Below, piece after piece: positions 39,669-49,129 of a DNA stretch of 64,000 bases. Under the pieces are notes generated by a model that was not told the origin of the DNA, did no database searches, and saw only the letters and a program-made list of their open reading frames with translations. Both the position numbers and the translations under genes were made by a program. Source of the DNA: Burkholderiales bacterium. Lineage in GTDB: Bacteria > Pseudomonadota > Gammaproteobacteria > Burkholderiales > WYBJ01. Each line of letters starts with the position of its first letter. The stretch's first letter is position 1. The stretch is from contig JALHQN010000007.1 in the NCBI GenBank assembly GCA_022841915.1, positions 211,284 through 275,283 of the forward strand, in the 5' to 3' direction.

Positions 39669-39822
39669 CGGGCGATCAAGTCATGCGCGCCGACGATGGC
39701 AAGACGAAGATCGCGGCCAGGCAGGGGGTGGATGCACGGTCTGCAACATCTTGACGGCGCGAGCCCGATCCAGAACGAAGCACGACGTCCCACAATCGAG
39801 TTGACCCACAGGAGGCACGTAT

Positions 39823-41433
39823 ATGGTTTCGCATCGATGGAAGCACCCGCTGGTTCTCGCGCTATGCATGGCGCTGGCGGCGCCGGGCGCCGCGCTGGCC
39901 CAATCGAAGCCGCTGCGCGTCGGCATGACGCTCAGCGACATTCCGACGACGAGCGGTCAGCCCAATGGTGGCTTCGAGGGCTATCGCATGACCGGATATA
40001 CCCTCTACGACGCCCTGATCAACTGGAAGCTCGACGACGCCAAGGTGTCACCGACCCTCATGCCGGGCCTGGCCACCGAGTGGAAGGTCGACGAGAAGGA
40101 CCAGACCAAGTGGGTGTTCAAGTTGCGCAAGGGCGTGAAGTTCCACGACGGTTCGGAGTTCAATGCCGACGCCGTCGTCTGGAACTTCGACAAGCTCTTC
40201 ACCAAAGAGGCCCCGCAGTTCGATGCCAACCAGCGCGCGCAGGTCGCGGGCCGGATCCTTTCCATCAAGGGCTGGCGCAAGGTCGACGACTACACCGTGG
40301 AACTGACGACGAAGACGCCGGACTCCACCTTTCCGTACCAGGTGAGCTACGTGCTCTATTCGAGCCCGGCGCAATGGGAGAAGCTCGGTCGCGACTGGAA
40401 GAGATTCGCGGCCCAGCCTTCGGGCACCGGCCCGTTCAAGCTCGAGAAGCTCGTCCCGCGTGAGCGTGCTGAACTGGTCCGCAACCCGGCCTACTGGGAT
40501 CCCAAGCGCATGGCCAAGTCCGAGCGATTGGTCCTGCTACCGATCCCCGAAGCCACGACGCGCGCCTCGGCGCTGCTCTCCGGCCAGGTCGATTTCATCG
40601 AAGCGCCGCCGCCGGACTTCGTGCCGCGGTTGAAGAGTTCGAAGATGCAGATCACGGCCAATGTCTATCCGCACTTCTGGCCGTACTTCATGAGCTTCCG
40701 CGAAGGGTCTCCCTGGCGCGATATCCGTGTCCGCAAAGCGGTGAACCTCGCCATCGATCGGGCCGGTGTCATCAAGATCATCGGCGGATACGCAGAGCCG
40801 GCGAAGGGCATCGTCGATCCCGGGCACATCTGGTTCGGCAAGCCCAGTTTCGACATCAAGTACGACCCGAACGCGGCGAAGAAACTGCTCGCCGAAGCGG
40901 GCTATGGACCGGGCAAGCCGCTCGCCCTCAAGGTCATGGTCGCTCCTTCAGGCTCCGGCCAGATGCTGCCCAAGCCGATGAACGAGTTCATCCAGCAAAA
41001 CCTGAAGGCGGTCGGCATCAACCTCGAACTGATCACGGTCGACTGGGAGACGGTGCGCAATTGTCGGCGGGCAGGGGCGGGCTCTCCGGTGTGTCAGGGT
41101 GCTCACGGCATCAATAACTCCTCCGGGACAGTGGATCCGTTTAGTGCGTTCTCGCGCGTCTATCACACGGGCAGCATTCCGCCGAACGGCTTCAACTTCA
41201 TGCACTACAGCGATCCCAAGGCCGACGAGTTGATGGACCGTGCCGGACGCACGTTCGACGACGCAAAGCGCGATGCGCTGCTCGCCGAGCTGCACGCCTA
41301 CCTGGTGGATCAGGCCGTCGACGTGTGGGTCGTTCACGACGTCGGGCCGCGCGCGATGTCGTCGAAGGTCAAGGGCTTCGTGCAGGTGAAGCACTGGTTC
41401 CAGGATCTTGCTCCGGTCTACGTAGAGAACTGA
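39823..41433 (+). CDS. ABC importer periplasmic receptor (SBP family 5, DppA/OppA-like)
   Basis: This is a 536-residue cluster C solute-binding protein. It has a signal peptide ending near APGAALAQS, LRKGVKFHDGSEFNADAVVWN and the late GINLELITVDWETV segment typical of peptide/nickel receptors. The ribosome site CAGGAGG precedes ATG 39823. A cysteine pair in VRNCRRAGAGSPVCQG may form a disulfide in the periplasm. The ligand could be a peptide, opine or other amide taken up for the coupled amidase. Confidence 0.95.
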   Translation: MVSHRWKHPLVLALCMALAAPGAALAQSKPLRVGMTLSDIPTTSGQPNGGFEGYRMTGYTLYDALINWKLDDAKVSPTLMPGLATEWKVDEKDQTKWVFKLRKGVKFHDGSEFNADAVVWNFDKLFTKEAPQFDANQRAQVAGRILSIKGWRKVDDYTVELTTKTPDSTFPYQVSYVLYSSPAQWEKLGRDWKRFAAQPSGTGPFKLEKLVPRERAELVRNPAYWDPKRMAKSERLVLLPIPEATTRASALLSGQVDFIEAPPPDFVPRLKSSKMQITANVYPHFWPYFMSFREGSPWRDIRVRKAVNLAIDRAGVIKIIGGYAEPAKGIVDPGHIWFGKPSFDIKYDPNAAKKLLAEAGYGPGKPLALKVMVAPSGSGQMLPKPMNEFIQQNLKAVGINLELITVDWETVRNCRRAGAGSPVCQGAHGINNSSGTVDPFSAFSRVYHTGSIPPNGFNFMHYSDPKADELMDRAGRTFDDAKRDALLAELHAYLVDQAVDVWVVHDVGPRAMSSKVKGFVQVKHWFQDLAPVYVEN

Positions 41434-41515
41434 TCGTTCTCGGAGCGGGGCGGGCGATGTCCGCTCCGCGATCGGGCTTCCGATTGTAGTCATTGAACTT
41501 CAGGTCACCGCCAGC

Positions 41516-42457
41516 GTGTTTCAGTATATTTTGAGCAGACTGCTCTACACCTTTCCGATCGCGATCGGCGTTTCGCTGATCGTCTTCGCCCTGGTGCACC
41601 TCGCGCCCGGCGATCCGCTGTCGGCGGTCATGGGCGAAGTCGATCAGACGATGATCGCGGAGATGCGCGCATCGTTCGGCTATGACAAACCGCTGCCCCT
41701 GCAGTACATGACCTGGTTGGGCAGTGTGGCCAGCGGGGAACTCGGGTACTCGTTGCGTTCCGGGCAGGCCGTGCTCGAGATTCTGCTGTCGGCTGCTGCC
41801 AACACGATAGCGCTGGGAGTGCTCGCCTCGCTTCTCGGCTTCTCCGTCGGCATCGCGGCCGGCATGTTCGCCGGTTACCGCAACGGCACTTGGCTCGACA
41901 AGGTCGTGTCGGCCTCGGCGATCGCCGGCGTGTCAATGCCGCATTACTGGCTTGCCATCGTGCTGGTCATCGTCTTTTCGGTCGAGTGGGGTCTGCTGCC
42001 GGCGGTCGGTGCCGGTTCGGCCTCCTCCATGTTCAGCTGGGAATCCTTTCAGCACATGATTCTTCCGACCATCGCGCTTTCCGCCATTCCCTGCGCGATC
42101 GTGGCGCGGACGACGCGAGCCTGCGTCATGGAGATACTGAGCATGGAATTCGTCGAGGCGCTGCGTGCGCGGGGCCTGTCTGAATCGCGCATTACCTTGC
42201 ATGTGACCCGTAACGCGTTGCCGACCGTGCTGGCCGTGATGGGACTGCAGTTCGCCAACTTGCTCGGCGGCTCGATCCTCGTCGAGACCGTCTTCGCCTG
42301 GCCGGGCACCGGATCCGTACTCAATCAGGCCATTTTCGATCGCGACATCCCGGTGCTGCAGGGCACGATCCTGCTGCTGGCGATGTTTTTCGTCGTGACC
42401 AACCTGGTGATCGACATTCTCCAGACCTGGGCCGATCCCAGGGTCAGCCGTCATTGA
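41516..42457 (+). CDS. ABC importer permease (DppB-like)
   Basis: This 313-residue inner-membrane permease has an N-terminal membrane anchor FQYILSRLLYTFPIAIGVSL, PGDPLSAVMG, and the EAA cytoplasmic coupling loop around VEALRARGLSESRITLHVTRNALP. It ends with the LGGSILVETVFAWPGTG span. About six transmembrane helices are expected. It starts at GTG 41516 after a weak AGGT site and is followed by a 4-bp overlap with the next gene if that gene starts at TTG 42454. Confidence 0.94.
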   Translation: MFQYILSRLLYTFPIAIGVSLIVFALVHLAPGDPLSAVMGEVDQTMIAEMRASFGYDKPLPLQYMTWLGSVASGELGYSLRSGQAVLEILLSAAANTIALGVLASLLGFSVGIAAGMFAGYRNGTWLDKVVSASAIAGVSMPHYWLAIVLVIVFSVEWGLLPAVGAGSASSMFSWESFQHMILPTIALSAIPCAIVARTTRACVMEILSMEFVEALRARGLSESRITLHVTRNALPTVLAVMGLQFANLLGGSILVETVFAWPGTGSVLNQAIFDRDIPVLQGTILLLAMFFVVTNLVIDILQTWADPRVSRH

Positions 42458-42465
42458 GCACCCGT

Positions 42466-43404
42466 ATGAGCAACTCCGAACAGTCCACAGTGCGCGTCAG
42501 TCTCGATACACCCGGAGCAGTCGGTTCGGCGCCGGGCATGGATGTCCCGGTCGGCTACGCGCAGGCGCGTTCTTACTGGCGCGGTGTGTTTCACCGGGTA
42601 TTGCGCGACCGAGTCACCATCGGATGCACTCTGGTGCTCGGGCTGCTCGTGTTCCTGGCGATCGCGGCGCCGGTGTTGCCGCTCATCGATCCGGATGTCG
42701 CGAACTCGGGCGACCGGCTGCTACCCATCGGTTCGCCGGGCCACCTGCTCGGCACCGACGAATTGGGCCGCGACATGCTGTCCCGACTGATACACGGCGC
42801 GCGGCTCTCGCTGCTGATGGGCGTCGGGCCGGTGGCGGTTGCACTGCTCGTGGGCGGGGTCCTGGGCCTGACGGCCGGTTATCTCGGCGGGCGCACCAAC
42901 ATGATCATCATGCGGATCACGGATGTGTTTTACGCGTTTCCGTCGATTCTTCTCGCCGTGGCCATTGCCGGAGCGCTGGGGGCCGGCATCACCAACGCGC
43001 TGGTGGCGATCACGATCGTCTTCATTCCGCCCATCACGCGGGTCGTCGAAAGCGTGACGACGCAGTTGCGGTCGATGGATTTCATCGATGCAGCGCGCGC
43101 CAGTGGGGCCAGCACGTTCTCCATCATACGCACCCATATCCTGGGCAACGTGCTCGGTCCGGTGCTGGTCTATGCCACCGTACTGGTTAGCGTGGCGATC
43201 GTTATCGCAGCGGGTCTTTCCTTCATCGGGCTGGGGGCGAGTCCCCCGGAAGCCGAGTGGGGGTTGATGCTGAACACGCTGCGCCAGTCGATCTTCCTCG
43301 CGCCCTGGATCTCCTTGCTGCCCGGACTGATGATCTTCATCACCTCCATGTGCTTCAATCTGATCAGCGACGGGTTGCGGTCGGCCATGGACGTGAGGTA
43401 CTGA
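42466..43404 (+). CDS. ABC importer permease (DppC-like)
   Basis: This is a 312-residue permease from ATG 42466. A TTG at 42454 overlaps the dppB-like stop and is an alternative start. Motifs are SPGHLLGTDELGRDMLSRLIHGAR and the coupling loop MDFIDAARASGASTFSIIRTH, followed by LSFIGLGASPPEAEWG near the C-terminus, all diagnostic of DppC/OppC. It pairs with the preceding permease to form the channel. Confidence 0.94.
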   Translation: MSNSEQSTVRVSLDTPGAVGSAPGMDVPVGYAQARSYWRGVFHRVLRDRVTIGCTLVLGLLVFLAIAAPVLPLIDPDVANSGDRLLPIGSPGHLLGTDELGRDMLSRLIHGARLSLLMGVGPVAVALLVGGVLGLTAGYLGGRTNMIIMRITDVFYAFPSILLAVAIAGALGAGITNALVAITIVFIPPITRVVESVTTQLRSMDFIDAARASGASTFSIIRTHILGNVLGPVLVYATVLVSVAIVIAAGLSFIGLGASPPEAEWGLMLNTLRQSIFLAPWISLLPGLMIFITSMCFNLISDGLRSAMDVRY

Positions 43405-43405
43405 G

Positions 43406-44446
43406 ATGACCGCCGCCGCTCCCCATATTCTTTCGGTCCAAAGGCTGCAGAAGTATTTCCCGGTGCGCTCGGGCCTGCTCGGGCGCGCCAGCGCCTGGGT
43501 GCAGGCGGTGGACGACGTGAGCTTCGAAATCGCCGCCGGTGAGACGCTCGGCGTGGTCGGAGAATCGGGCTGCGGGAAGTCGACCACGGGACGCCTGCTG
43601 ATGCGCTTGATCGAGCCCGATGCCGGACAGATCCGGTTCGAAGGCAAGCTCGTCGGGCGTGATCTCAAGGTGAGCGATCTGCGTCGTTCCATGCAGATGG
43701 TGTTCCAGGACTCCTACGCTTCGCTCAACCCGCGCCTCGCCGTTGCCGACTCGATCGCGTTCGGGCCGCAAACGCACGGCATGCCTCGGGAAAGGGCGAT
43801 CGGCCGGGCGCGCGAACTGCTCGGCATGGTGGGGCTCGAACCGAGCCAATTCGAGCGTCGCTATCCGCACGAGCTTTCGGGAGGCCAGCGTCAACGCGTC
43901 AACTTCGCACGCGCGCTGGCGCTCGATCCGAAGCTGATCATTCTCGACGAAGCGGTGTCTGCGCTCGACAAGTCGGTCGAGGCGCAGGTGCTCAATCTGC
44001 TGGTCGAACTCAAAAAGAATCTCGGACTGACCTACCTGTTCATATCGCACGATCTCAACGTGGTTCAGTACGTCTCCGACCGCGTGCTGGTCATGTACTT
44101 GGGCAAAGTGGCCGAAGTCGGCCCGGTGGACGCGATCTACGGCGCACCACAGCATCCATACACGCGTGCCCTGCTCGATTCGCGTCCGTCGATGGATCCG
44201 GAGATCCGCGTCGAACATCCCCCGCTGACGGGCGATCCACCGAACCCGATCAATCCTCCCTCCGGGTGTCGTTTCCGCACACGCTGCCCGCATGCCGAGG
44301 CCGTCTGCCAAACTCAGGAGCCCGATCTGCGTCCGGCGCACGGGGCGCCCGGCCACCTGGTGGCGTGCCACATGCGGCGCGCGGGCAGTGGTCACAGCCA
44401 AGCTGCACCGTTGGTTCGATTCGGCGATAGAGAGCCGTCCCGGTAG
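43406..44446 (+). CDS. Dipeptide/oligopeptide-type ABC importer ATPase (DppF-like)
   Basis: This is a 346-residue ATPase. Walker A is GESGCGKSTTGRL, Q-loop MVFQDSYASLNPR, signature LSGGQRQRVNFA, Walker B LIILDEAVSALDKS and the switch region FISHDLNVV. The C-terminal CRFRTRCPHAEAVCQ segment is the DppF/OppF cysteine motif. It starts 1 bp after the preceding stop. Confidence 0.94.
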   Translation: MTAAAPHILSVQRLQKYFPVRSGLLGRASAWVQAVDDVSFEIAAGETLGVVGESGCGKSTTGRLLMRLIEPDAGQIRFEGKLVGRDLKVSDLRRSMQMVFQDSYASLNPRLAVADSIAFGPQTHGMPRERAIGRARELLGMVGLEPSQFERRYPHELSGGQRQRVNFARALALDPKLIILDEAVSALDKSVEAQVLNLLVELKKNLGLTYLFISHDLNVVQYVSDRVLVMYLGKVAEVGPVDAIYGAPQHPYTRALLDSRPSMDPEIRVEHPPLTGDPPNPINPPSGCRFRTRCPHAEAVCQTQEPDLRPAHGAPGHLVACHMRRAGSGHSQAAPLVRFGDREPSR

Positions 44447-44493
44447 GGAGGGGGCGTCGGGCAGGTGCAAGCAATCGAACGGGCAAAGAGAAC

Positions 44494-44499
44494 TATAAT
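44494..44499 (+). promoter_or_regulatory. Perfect -10 hexamer before MmgE/PrpD (4)
   Basis: TATAAT stands 21-30 bp before the candidate GTG starts in otherwise GC-rich DNA. No good -35 exists 16-18 bp upstream, so an activator-dependent or internal promoter is possible. Confidence 0.3.
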
Positions 44500-44528
44500 G
44501 GGGCCACGTTCCCAATGAGGTGTCGATA

Positions 44529-45902
44529 GTGTCAACGTCCCTGCGTACGCCGCCGCCCTATCTCGTGACCCTCAGCCGTTTCCTGTGCCGGACCACCTTG
44601 GCCGATGTTTCTCCTGAGGCGAAGGCGCGCGCGCGCTGGATCATCGCTGATTGCATTCCGGTCATTGCTGCCGGCATGCAGCAGACGCAGATGAAGGCGT
44701 ACGCGGCCCGTCATCTGTCGGCTGCGGCGCCAGGCAATGCCTGGGTCATCGGTACCGGTCGTCGTGCGAGCCCACTCGATGCCGCGCTCCTCAATGGCAC
44801 GGCCGGCACGTGGCTCGAACTCGACGAAGGCAATCTTTTCGCCAAGGGGCACCCGGGTATACAGGTCGTGCCCGCCGCGGTGGCGCTGGCGCAGGAGCGC
44901 CGTGCGTCGGGCGCCGATCTGCTGCTCGCCGTGGCGCTGGGTTACGAGGCGTCGGCTCGCATCAGTCGTGCATCACAGGTGCGCCTGAGCGTTCATCCGC
45001 ACGGCACTTACGGCGTGATCGGTGCGGCCATCGCTGCGGCGCGCCTGATCGGGTTCGATGAGGCGCAGATGCTCGAGCTTTTGAATGTCGCCGCCACCAT
45101 GGGCATGGCAACGAGCCGGCAGACACTGCTCGATGGCGCGACGGTGCGCAACATCTTCACCGGGCATTCGGGTTTCATGGGGCTCACGGCCACGCGCCTG
45201 GTGGAGTGCGGGTTCACCGGCGAGATCGACGGGGTGGGCAACGTTTACGGTCGCGTCCTTTCGGATACGTTCGATCGGGAGCGCGTGGTCGCGGGGCTGG
45301 GGTCCGAATGGCTGATCGCGCAGAACTACTTCAAGCTGCATCCGACTGGCCGCTACGTGCATTCGGCGATCGATGCGCTCGATGATCTGCTCAGCCGCGT
45401 GCCTGGCGGGCGGCTCGACATCGATCGCATCAAGTCGATCAAGGTGCGTGCCTACATGCTTGCGGCGATGCTCGCCGAGCGGCGCGTGGTCTCCAGCTTC
45501 GGTGCGCGCTTTTCGGTGCCCTTCGCGCTGGCGAGCATTCTCTATCATGGTCGTTCCGGGCTGGCGAGTTTCGACGACCAGGCAGTGGCCAATCCGAAGA
45601 TCCAGGCGCTCGCAGCCATCGTCGATCTGAGCGAAGACGAGCAGCATACCGCGCGCTTTCCGAGCGAGCAGCCCTGCGATCTGGCGATCACGCTCGATGA
45701 CGGCACCCGCCTGGAGGGCCATTGCATCGTGACGAAAGGCGAGCCCGCCAATCCGCACGGGCCCGAAGAACTGGAAGGAAAGTTCTTCGATCTGGGCGTC
45801 CCGGTATGGGGCCGGGAGACGGCGCAGGCGATCTTCGACGGATTGTCGAAGCTCGAGCAGATTCCGGACTTCGCCGCATTCACCGACCGATTTTCAATCT
45901 AG
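44529..45902 (+). CDS. MmgE/PrpD family protein (4)
   Basis: This is a 457-residue homologue, more divergent than the other three: the acidic motif reads WLELDEGNLFAKGHPG (Glu/Asp where others have DFDD). The later segment is NYFKLHPTGRYVHSAID without the usual Cys. GTG 44529 with GAGG about 9 bases upstream is preferred over GTG 44520. It follows the ABC importer genes and precedes the NodB-type gene by 17 bp. Confidence 0.9.
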   Translation: MSTSLRTPPPYLVTLSRFLCRTTLADVSPEAKARARWIIADCIPVIAAGMQQTQMKAYAARHLSAAAPGNAWVIGTGRRASPLDAALLNGTAGTWLELDEGNLFAKGHPGIQVVPAAVALAQERRASGADLLLAVALGYEASARISRASQVRLSVHPHGTYGVIGAAIAAARLIGFDEAQMLELLNVAATMGMATSRQTLLDGATVRNIFTGHSGFMGLTATRLVECGFTGEIDGVGNVYGRVLSDTFDRERVVAGLGSEWLIAQNYFKLHPTGRYVHSAIDALDDLLSRVPGGRLDIDRIKSIKVRAYMLAAMLAERRVVSSFGARFSVPFALASILYHGRSGLASFDDQAVANPKIQALAAIVDLSEDEQHTARFPSEQPCDLAITLDDGTRLEGHCIVTKGEPANPHGPEELEGKFFDLGVPVWGRETAQAIFDGLSKLEQIPDFAAFTDRFSI

Positions 45903-45919
45903 AGATTGCGAACACGACC

Positions 45920-46810
45920 ATGCTCAAAAGCCACGGCCGCTACGACTATTCGCCGATCGTCAGTCGGCCCGATTACAGCTGGCCCGAGGGGAAGCGCCTC
46001 GCCGTGCATTTTTCGCTCAACGTGGAGCATTTCGAGTTCGGTCAAGGCATAGGCAACGACTATGGCGTGCCGCAGGCCCAGCCGAACACGCGCAGTTATG
46101 CCTGGCGCGACTTCGGCAACCGCGTGGGTGCCTGGCGGCTGATCGAGTTGGCCGATCGATACGACATTCCGTATGCGGTGCTCACGAATACCGAGCTCTA
46201 CGACTATTGCCCCGAGTTGATGGCGGCATTCCGCAAGCGGGGCGACGAGATCGTCGGCCATGGCCGGACGAACTCGGAGCGCCAGATCGACATGAACGTC
46301 GAGCAAGAGCGCGCCTGCATTTTCGAAGCGACATCGACGATCGAGCGGCACGAGGGCCGCAAGCCTGCGGGATGGCTCGCCCCCTATATCTGCCAGACGC
46401 ACGATTCGCCCGACCTGCTCAAGGAAGCGGGCTATCGATACATGATGGATTGGCCGCTCGACGACCAGCCCGTGTGGTTCAGGACCAAGCACGGTCCGAT
46501 TCTGTCCATTCCCTATGCTCACGATCTCAACGATTCGCTCGAGTGCGTCACCCGCCGCACGCCGCCGCAGTCCTATTGCGAGAGCTTGATCGATCAGTTC
46601 GATGCTTTGCTCGAAGAGTCCGAGCGGCGTCCGCTGGTGATGCCGATCGTCTTGCACAGCTTTGTCCTGGGTCAAGCCTACCGTGCCCGGCAGTTCAGCC
46701 GTGTCGTGGAGCACATCCTGCGCCATCGTGACCGGATCTGGATGACGCGGCCAGGCGCGATCTGCTCCCATATCGAGTCGCTGCCAAAAGGGATCGTGCC
46801 CGGCAGTTGA
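45920..46810 (+). CDS. NodB-type polysaccharide deacetylase / PuuE-like amidohydrolase
   Basis: This 296-residue carbohydrate esterase family 4 fold protein has the opening VHFSLNVEHFEFG, VGHGRTNSERQ (metal-binding His) and the late VLHSFVLGQ His. The use of Glu at the first metal-site position and GHG plus Arg place it near the PuuE allantoinase/cyclic imidase group and not with chitin deacetylases, so a C-N bond in a ring or amide is the likely target. That fits the neighbouring amidase and importer. No signal peptide is present, so the protein is cytoplasmic. Confidence 0.88.
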   Translation: MLKSHGRYDYSPIVSRPDYSWPEGKRLAVHFSLNVEHFEFGQGIGNDYGVPQAQPNTRSYAWRDFGNRVGAWRLIELADRYDIPYAVLTNTELYDYCPELMAAFRKRGDEIVGHGRTNSERQIDMNVEQERACIFEATSTIERHEGRKPAGWLAPYICQTHDSPDLLKEAGYRYMMDWPLDDQPVWFRTKHGPILSIPYAHDLNDSLECVTRRTPPQSYCESLIDQFDALLEESERRPLVMPIVLHSFVLGQAYRARQFSRVVEHILRHRDRIWMTRPGAICSHIESLPKGIVPGS

Positions 46811-46846
46811 GGCGGCACGGCCGGTCCTCATACCACGAGAAATGAG

Positions 46847-47869
46847 ATGCCCATGATTCCCCGTCGTTTCGTTCGGTGCAACACGCTCCCCGCAATCGCA
46901 TGCAGCCGTGTGCTGTCCGCGACAGCGATCGCTTTGTCGTTTGTCGCCGGCCCTGTCGCGGCCGCCGATGCATATCCTTCGAAGCCGATCCGCGTCATCG
47001 TCGGCTTCGCGCCCGGCGGTTCGGCAGACTTCACCGCCAGAACGGTCGGGCAGGCGCTCACCGAGATGTTCGGTCAGCAGGTCGTGGTGGATAACCGCGC
47101 CGGAGCCTCCGGCATGATCGGGTTGAATCTTGCAGCGAACGCGGCCCCCGATGGTTACACGCTGGCCGAGGCGACGATGACGACCCACGGCATCGGGCCC
47201 AACCTGTACAAGAAGATGCCCTACGATCCGGTGAAGAGCTTCGAGCCGATCGCGTTGATGGTGCGTGTGCCTCTCGCCATGTTTGCACACGCCTCGGTGG
47301 GAGGTACGACGCTCAAGGACGTCGTCGCCTTGATCAAGGCCAACCCTCAGAAGTATCGCTACGCGAGCGCGGGCAATGGCAGTCCGCCGCATCTGGTCGC
47401 GGAACTCTTCAAGTTGAAGGCGGGTGTGGATTTGCTGCACGTGCCTTACAAGGGCACCGGCGCGGCCGTGCCCGACGTGGTATCCGGACAAATCAACTTC
47501 ATGATCGATGGTCCGCCGCCATTCCTCGGGCATGTGAAGGCAGGCCGGCTGCGAGCGTTGGCGACGGCGAACGCGAAGCGCCTGGATTCATTGCCGGAGG
47601 TGCCTACCTTTACCGAGCAGGGCTACAGCGGCATGGAGGCGGGGTTGTGGTACGGCATGCTCGCGCCCAAGGGGACGCCGCGCGCGGTCGTCGATCGGCT
47701 CAACGGCGCGATCAACCAGGCGCTCAAGCAACCGGACGTGCGCCAGCGCTTCACGGCGGCCTCGATCGAAGTCATCGGGGGATCGCCGCAGGAATTCGCC
47801 GACTACATCCAGGCCGAACTCAAGCGCTGGGGCGAGGTCGCACGCGCCGCCAACATCCGCATCGAGTGA
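46847..47869 (+). CDS. Bug-family periplasmic solute receptor
   Basis: This 340-residue receptor closes the + strand catabolic run. The long signal peptide (about 40 residues) ends near FVAGPVAAA. Motifs are VIVGFAPGGSADF, VVDNRAGASGMIG and VPYKGTGAA. It follows the NodB-type gene by 36 bp and converges with the next Bug receptor. Confidence 0.93.
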   Translation: MPMIPRRFVRCNTLPAIACSRVLSATAIALSFVAGPVAAADAYPSKPIRVIVGFAPGGSADFTARTVGQALTEMFGQQVVVDNRAGASGMIGLNLAANAAPDGYTLAEATMTTHGIGPNLYKKMPYDPVKSFEPIALMVRVPLAMFAHASVGGTTLKDVVALIKANPQKYRYASAGNGSPPHLVAELFKLKAGVDLLHVPYKGTGAAVPDVVSGQINFMIDGPPPFLGHVKAGRLRALATANAKRLDSLPEVPTFTEQGYSGMEAGLWYGMLAPKGTPRAVVDRLNGAINQALKQPDVRQRFTAASIEVIGGSPQEFADYIQAELKRWGEVARAANIRIE

Positions 47870-47986
47870 GGCCGCGCCAAACGCAAGTCCGCACGACGTG
47901 AAGCCGCGCGGGGGTGGGCGGGTGGATGTTCGCAGCAAATGGCATGAGTCAGGACACTCGCTGCGCGAGCGGGCGCGTGCCTCGCT

Positions 47987-48964
47987 CTATTCCGGCTGGA
48001 TCTTGGCCGCAGTTGCCACCTGTGCCCACTTTTCTTTCTCCGCCAGGACGAACTTCTTGAACTGCTCCGGAGGTTCGCCTCCGGCCGTACCGCCCAAGTC
48101 GGCGAATCGCGACTTGATCTCCGGGGTCGACAGGATTTTGCTCGCCGCGCGGTAGAGGCGGTCGATGACTGCGGGCGGGGTCTTCGCCGGTGCGAAGAGG
48201 CCGAACCAGCCGGTCACTTCGAAATCGGGATAGCCGGATTCACGCATCGTCGGCACGTTGGGCAATTCGGCGGCTCGCTGCCTGCTGGTCACCGCGAGCG
48301 GGCGCATCCTGCCGTCGCGGATGAAACCCATGGTGCTGGGCAGACTGCTGAAGATCATGTTGACTTGCCCTCCGAGCACATCGCGCAGCGCCGGTCCCGT
48401 GCCCTTGTACGGCACGTGCACGAGATCGAGATTGGCTTTGAGCTTGAACAATTCCCCTGACATGTGTACCGATTGGCCTCGCCCAGAGGAGGCGAAGGAA
48501 ACCTTGCCTGGATTGGCTTTCGCGTGGGCGACCAACTCGGCGACGGTCTTCGCCGGCACGTTCGGATGGACCACCAGGACGTTGGGATTCGAGATCACCG
48601 ACGTGATGGGGATCATGTCCTCGGGCTTGTAGCCGGGGTTCTTGTAGAGGGCGTAGTTGATCGCGTTGGGGCCGATGTTGCCCATCATGATCGTGTAGCC
48701 GTCGGCATTGGAGGACAGCAAGGTTCTCACGCCGATGATGCCGGCGCCGCCTGCGCGGTTGTCGACGACGATGGGCTGGCCCAGTTCGATGGCCATCTTC
48801 TCGCCCAGGGCGCGCGCGGCGATGTCGGTGGTGCCGCCCGGCGCAGCGGGCACGATGATGCGGACCGGCTTGGAAGGAAAGGCTTCGGCTGCGTGCGCGT
48901 GCATCGCGTTGGCTGCGACGAGGGCAACGAAGAACGGGGCAATGGCAAAACGGGGTTCCATCAT
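47987..48964 (-). CDS. Bug-family periplasmic solute receptor
   Basis: This is a 325-residue receptor. AGGAGGAGATC precedes two adjacent ATG codons (ending at 48964 and 48961). The signal peptide ends near NAMHAHAAEA. Motifs are IIVPAAPGGTTDI, VVDNRAGGAGIIG and VPYKGTGPA. It is downstream of the TauD-like dioxygenase on the same strand (165-bp gap) and may bind its substrate. Confidence 0.93.
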   Translation of the reverse strand: MMEPRFAIAPFFVALVAANAMHAHAAEAFPSKPVRIIVPAAPGGTTDIAARALGEKMAIELGQPIVVDNRAGGAGIIGVRTLLSSNADGYTIMMGNIGPNAINYALYKNPGYKPEDMIPITSVISNPNVLVVHPNVPAKTVAELVAHAKANPGKVSFASSGRGQSVHMSGELFKLKANLDLVHVPYKGTGPALRDVLGGQVNMIFSSLPSTMGFIRDGRMRPLAVTSRQRAAELPNVPTMRESGYPDFEVTGWFGLFAPAKTPPAVIDRLYRAASKILSTPEIKSRFADLGGTAGGEPPEQFKKFVLAEKEKWAQVATAAKIQPE

Positions 48965-49129
48965 GATCTCCTCCTGTTCGGGTGTGCGGACTTCCTGAAT
49001 GGCCGCAGCGCGACGCGCCGGGCACGCAGCGCAAGAGCTATGCGCTGACCATCCGTGCGCTGCCACCGTTCGGCCGCAGCGTGGAGCGGTTTATCGTGGG
49101 TACGATCGCGTCGTGGCGCAGCGCGAAGG

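Noticed and set aside
45899-47533. 544-codon open frame on the minus strand
   Set aside because: It is antisense to the NodB-type and Bug receptor genes and has no recognisable domain.
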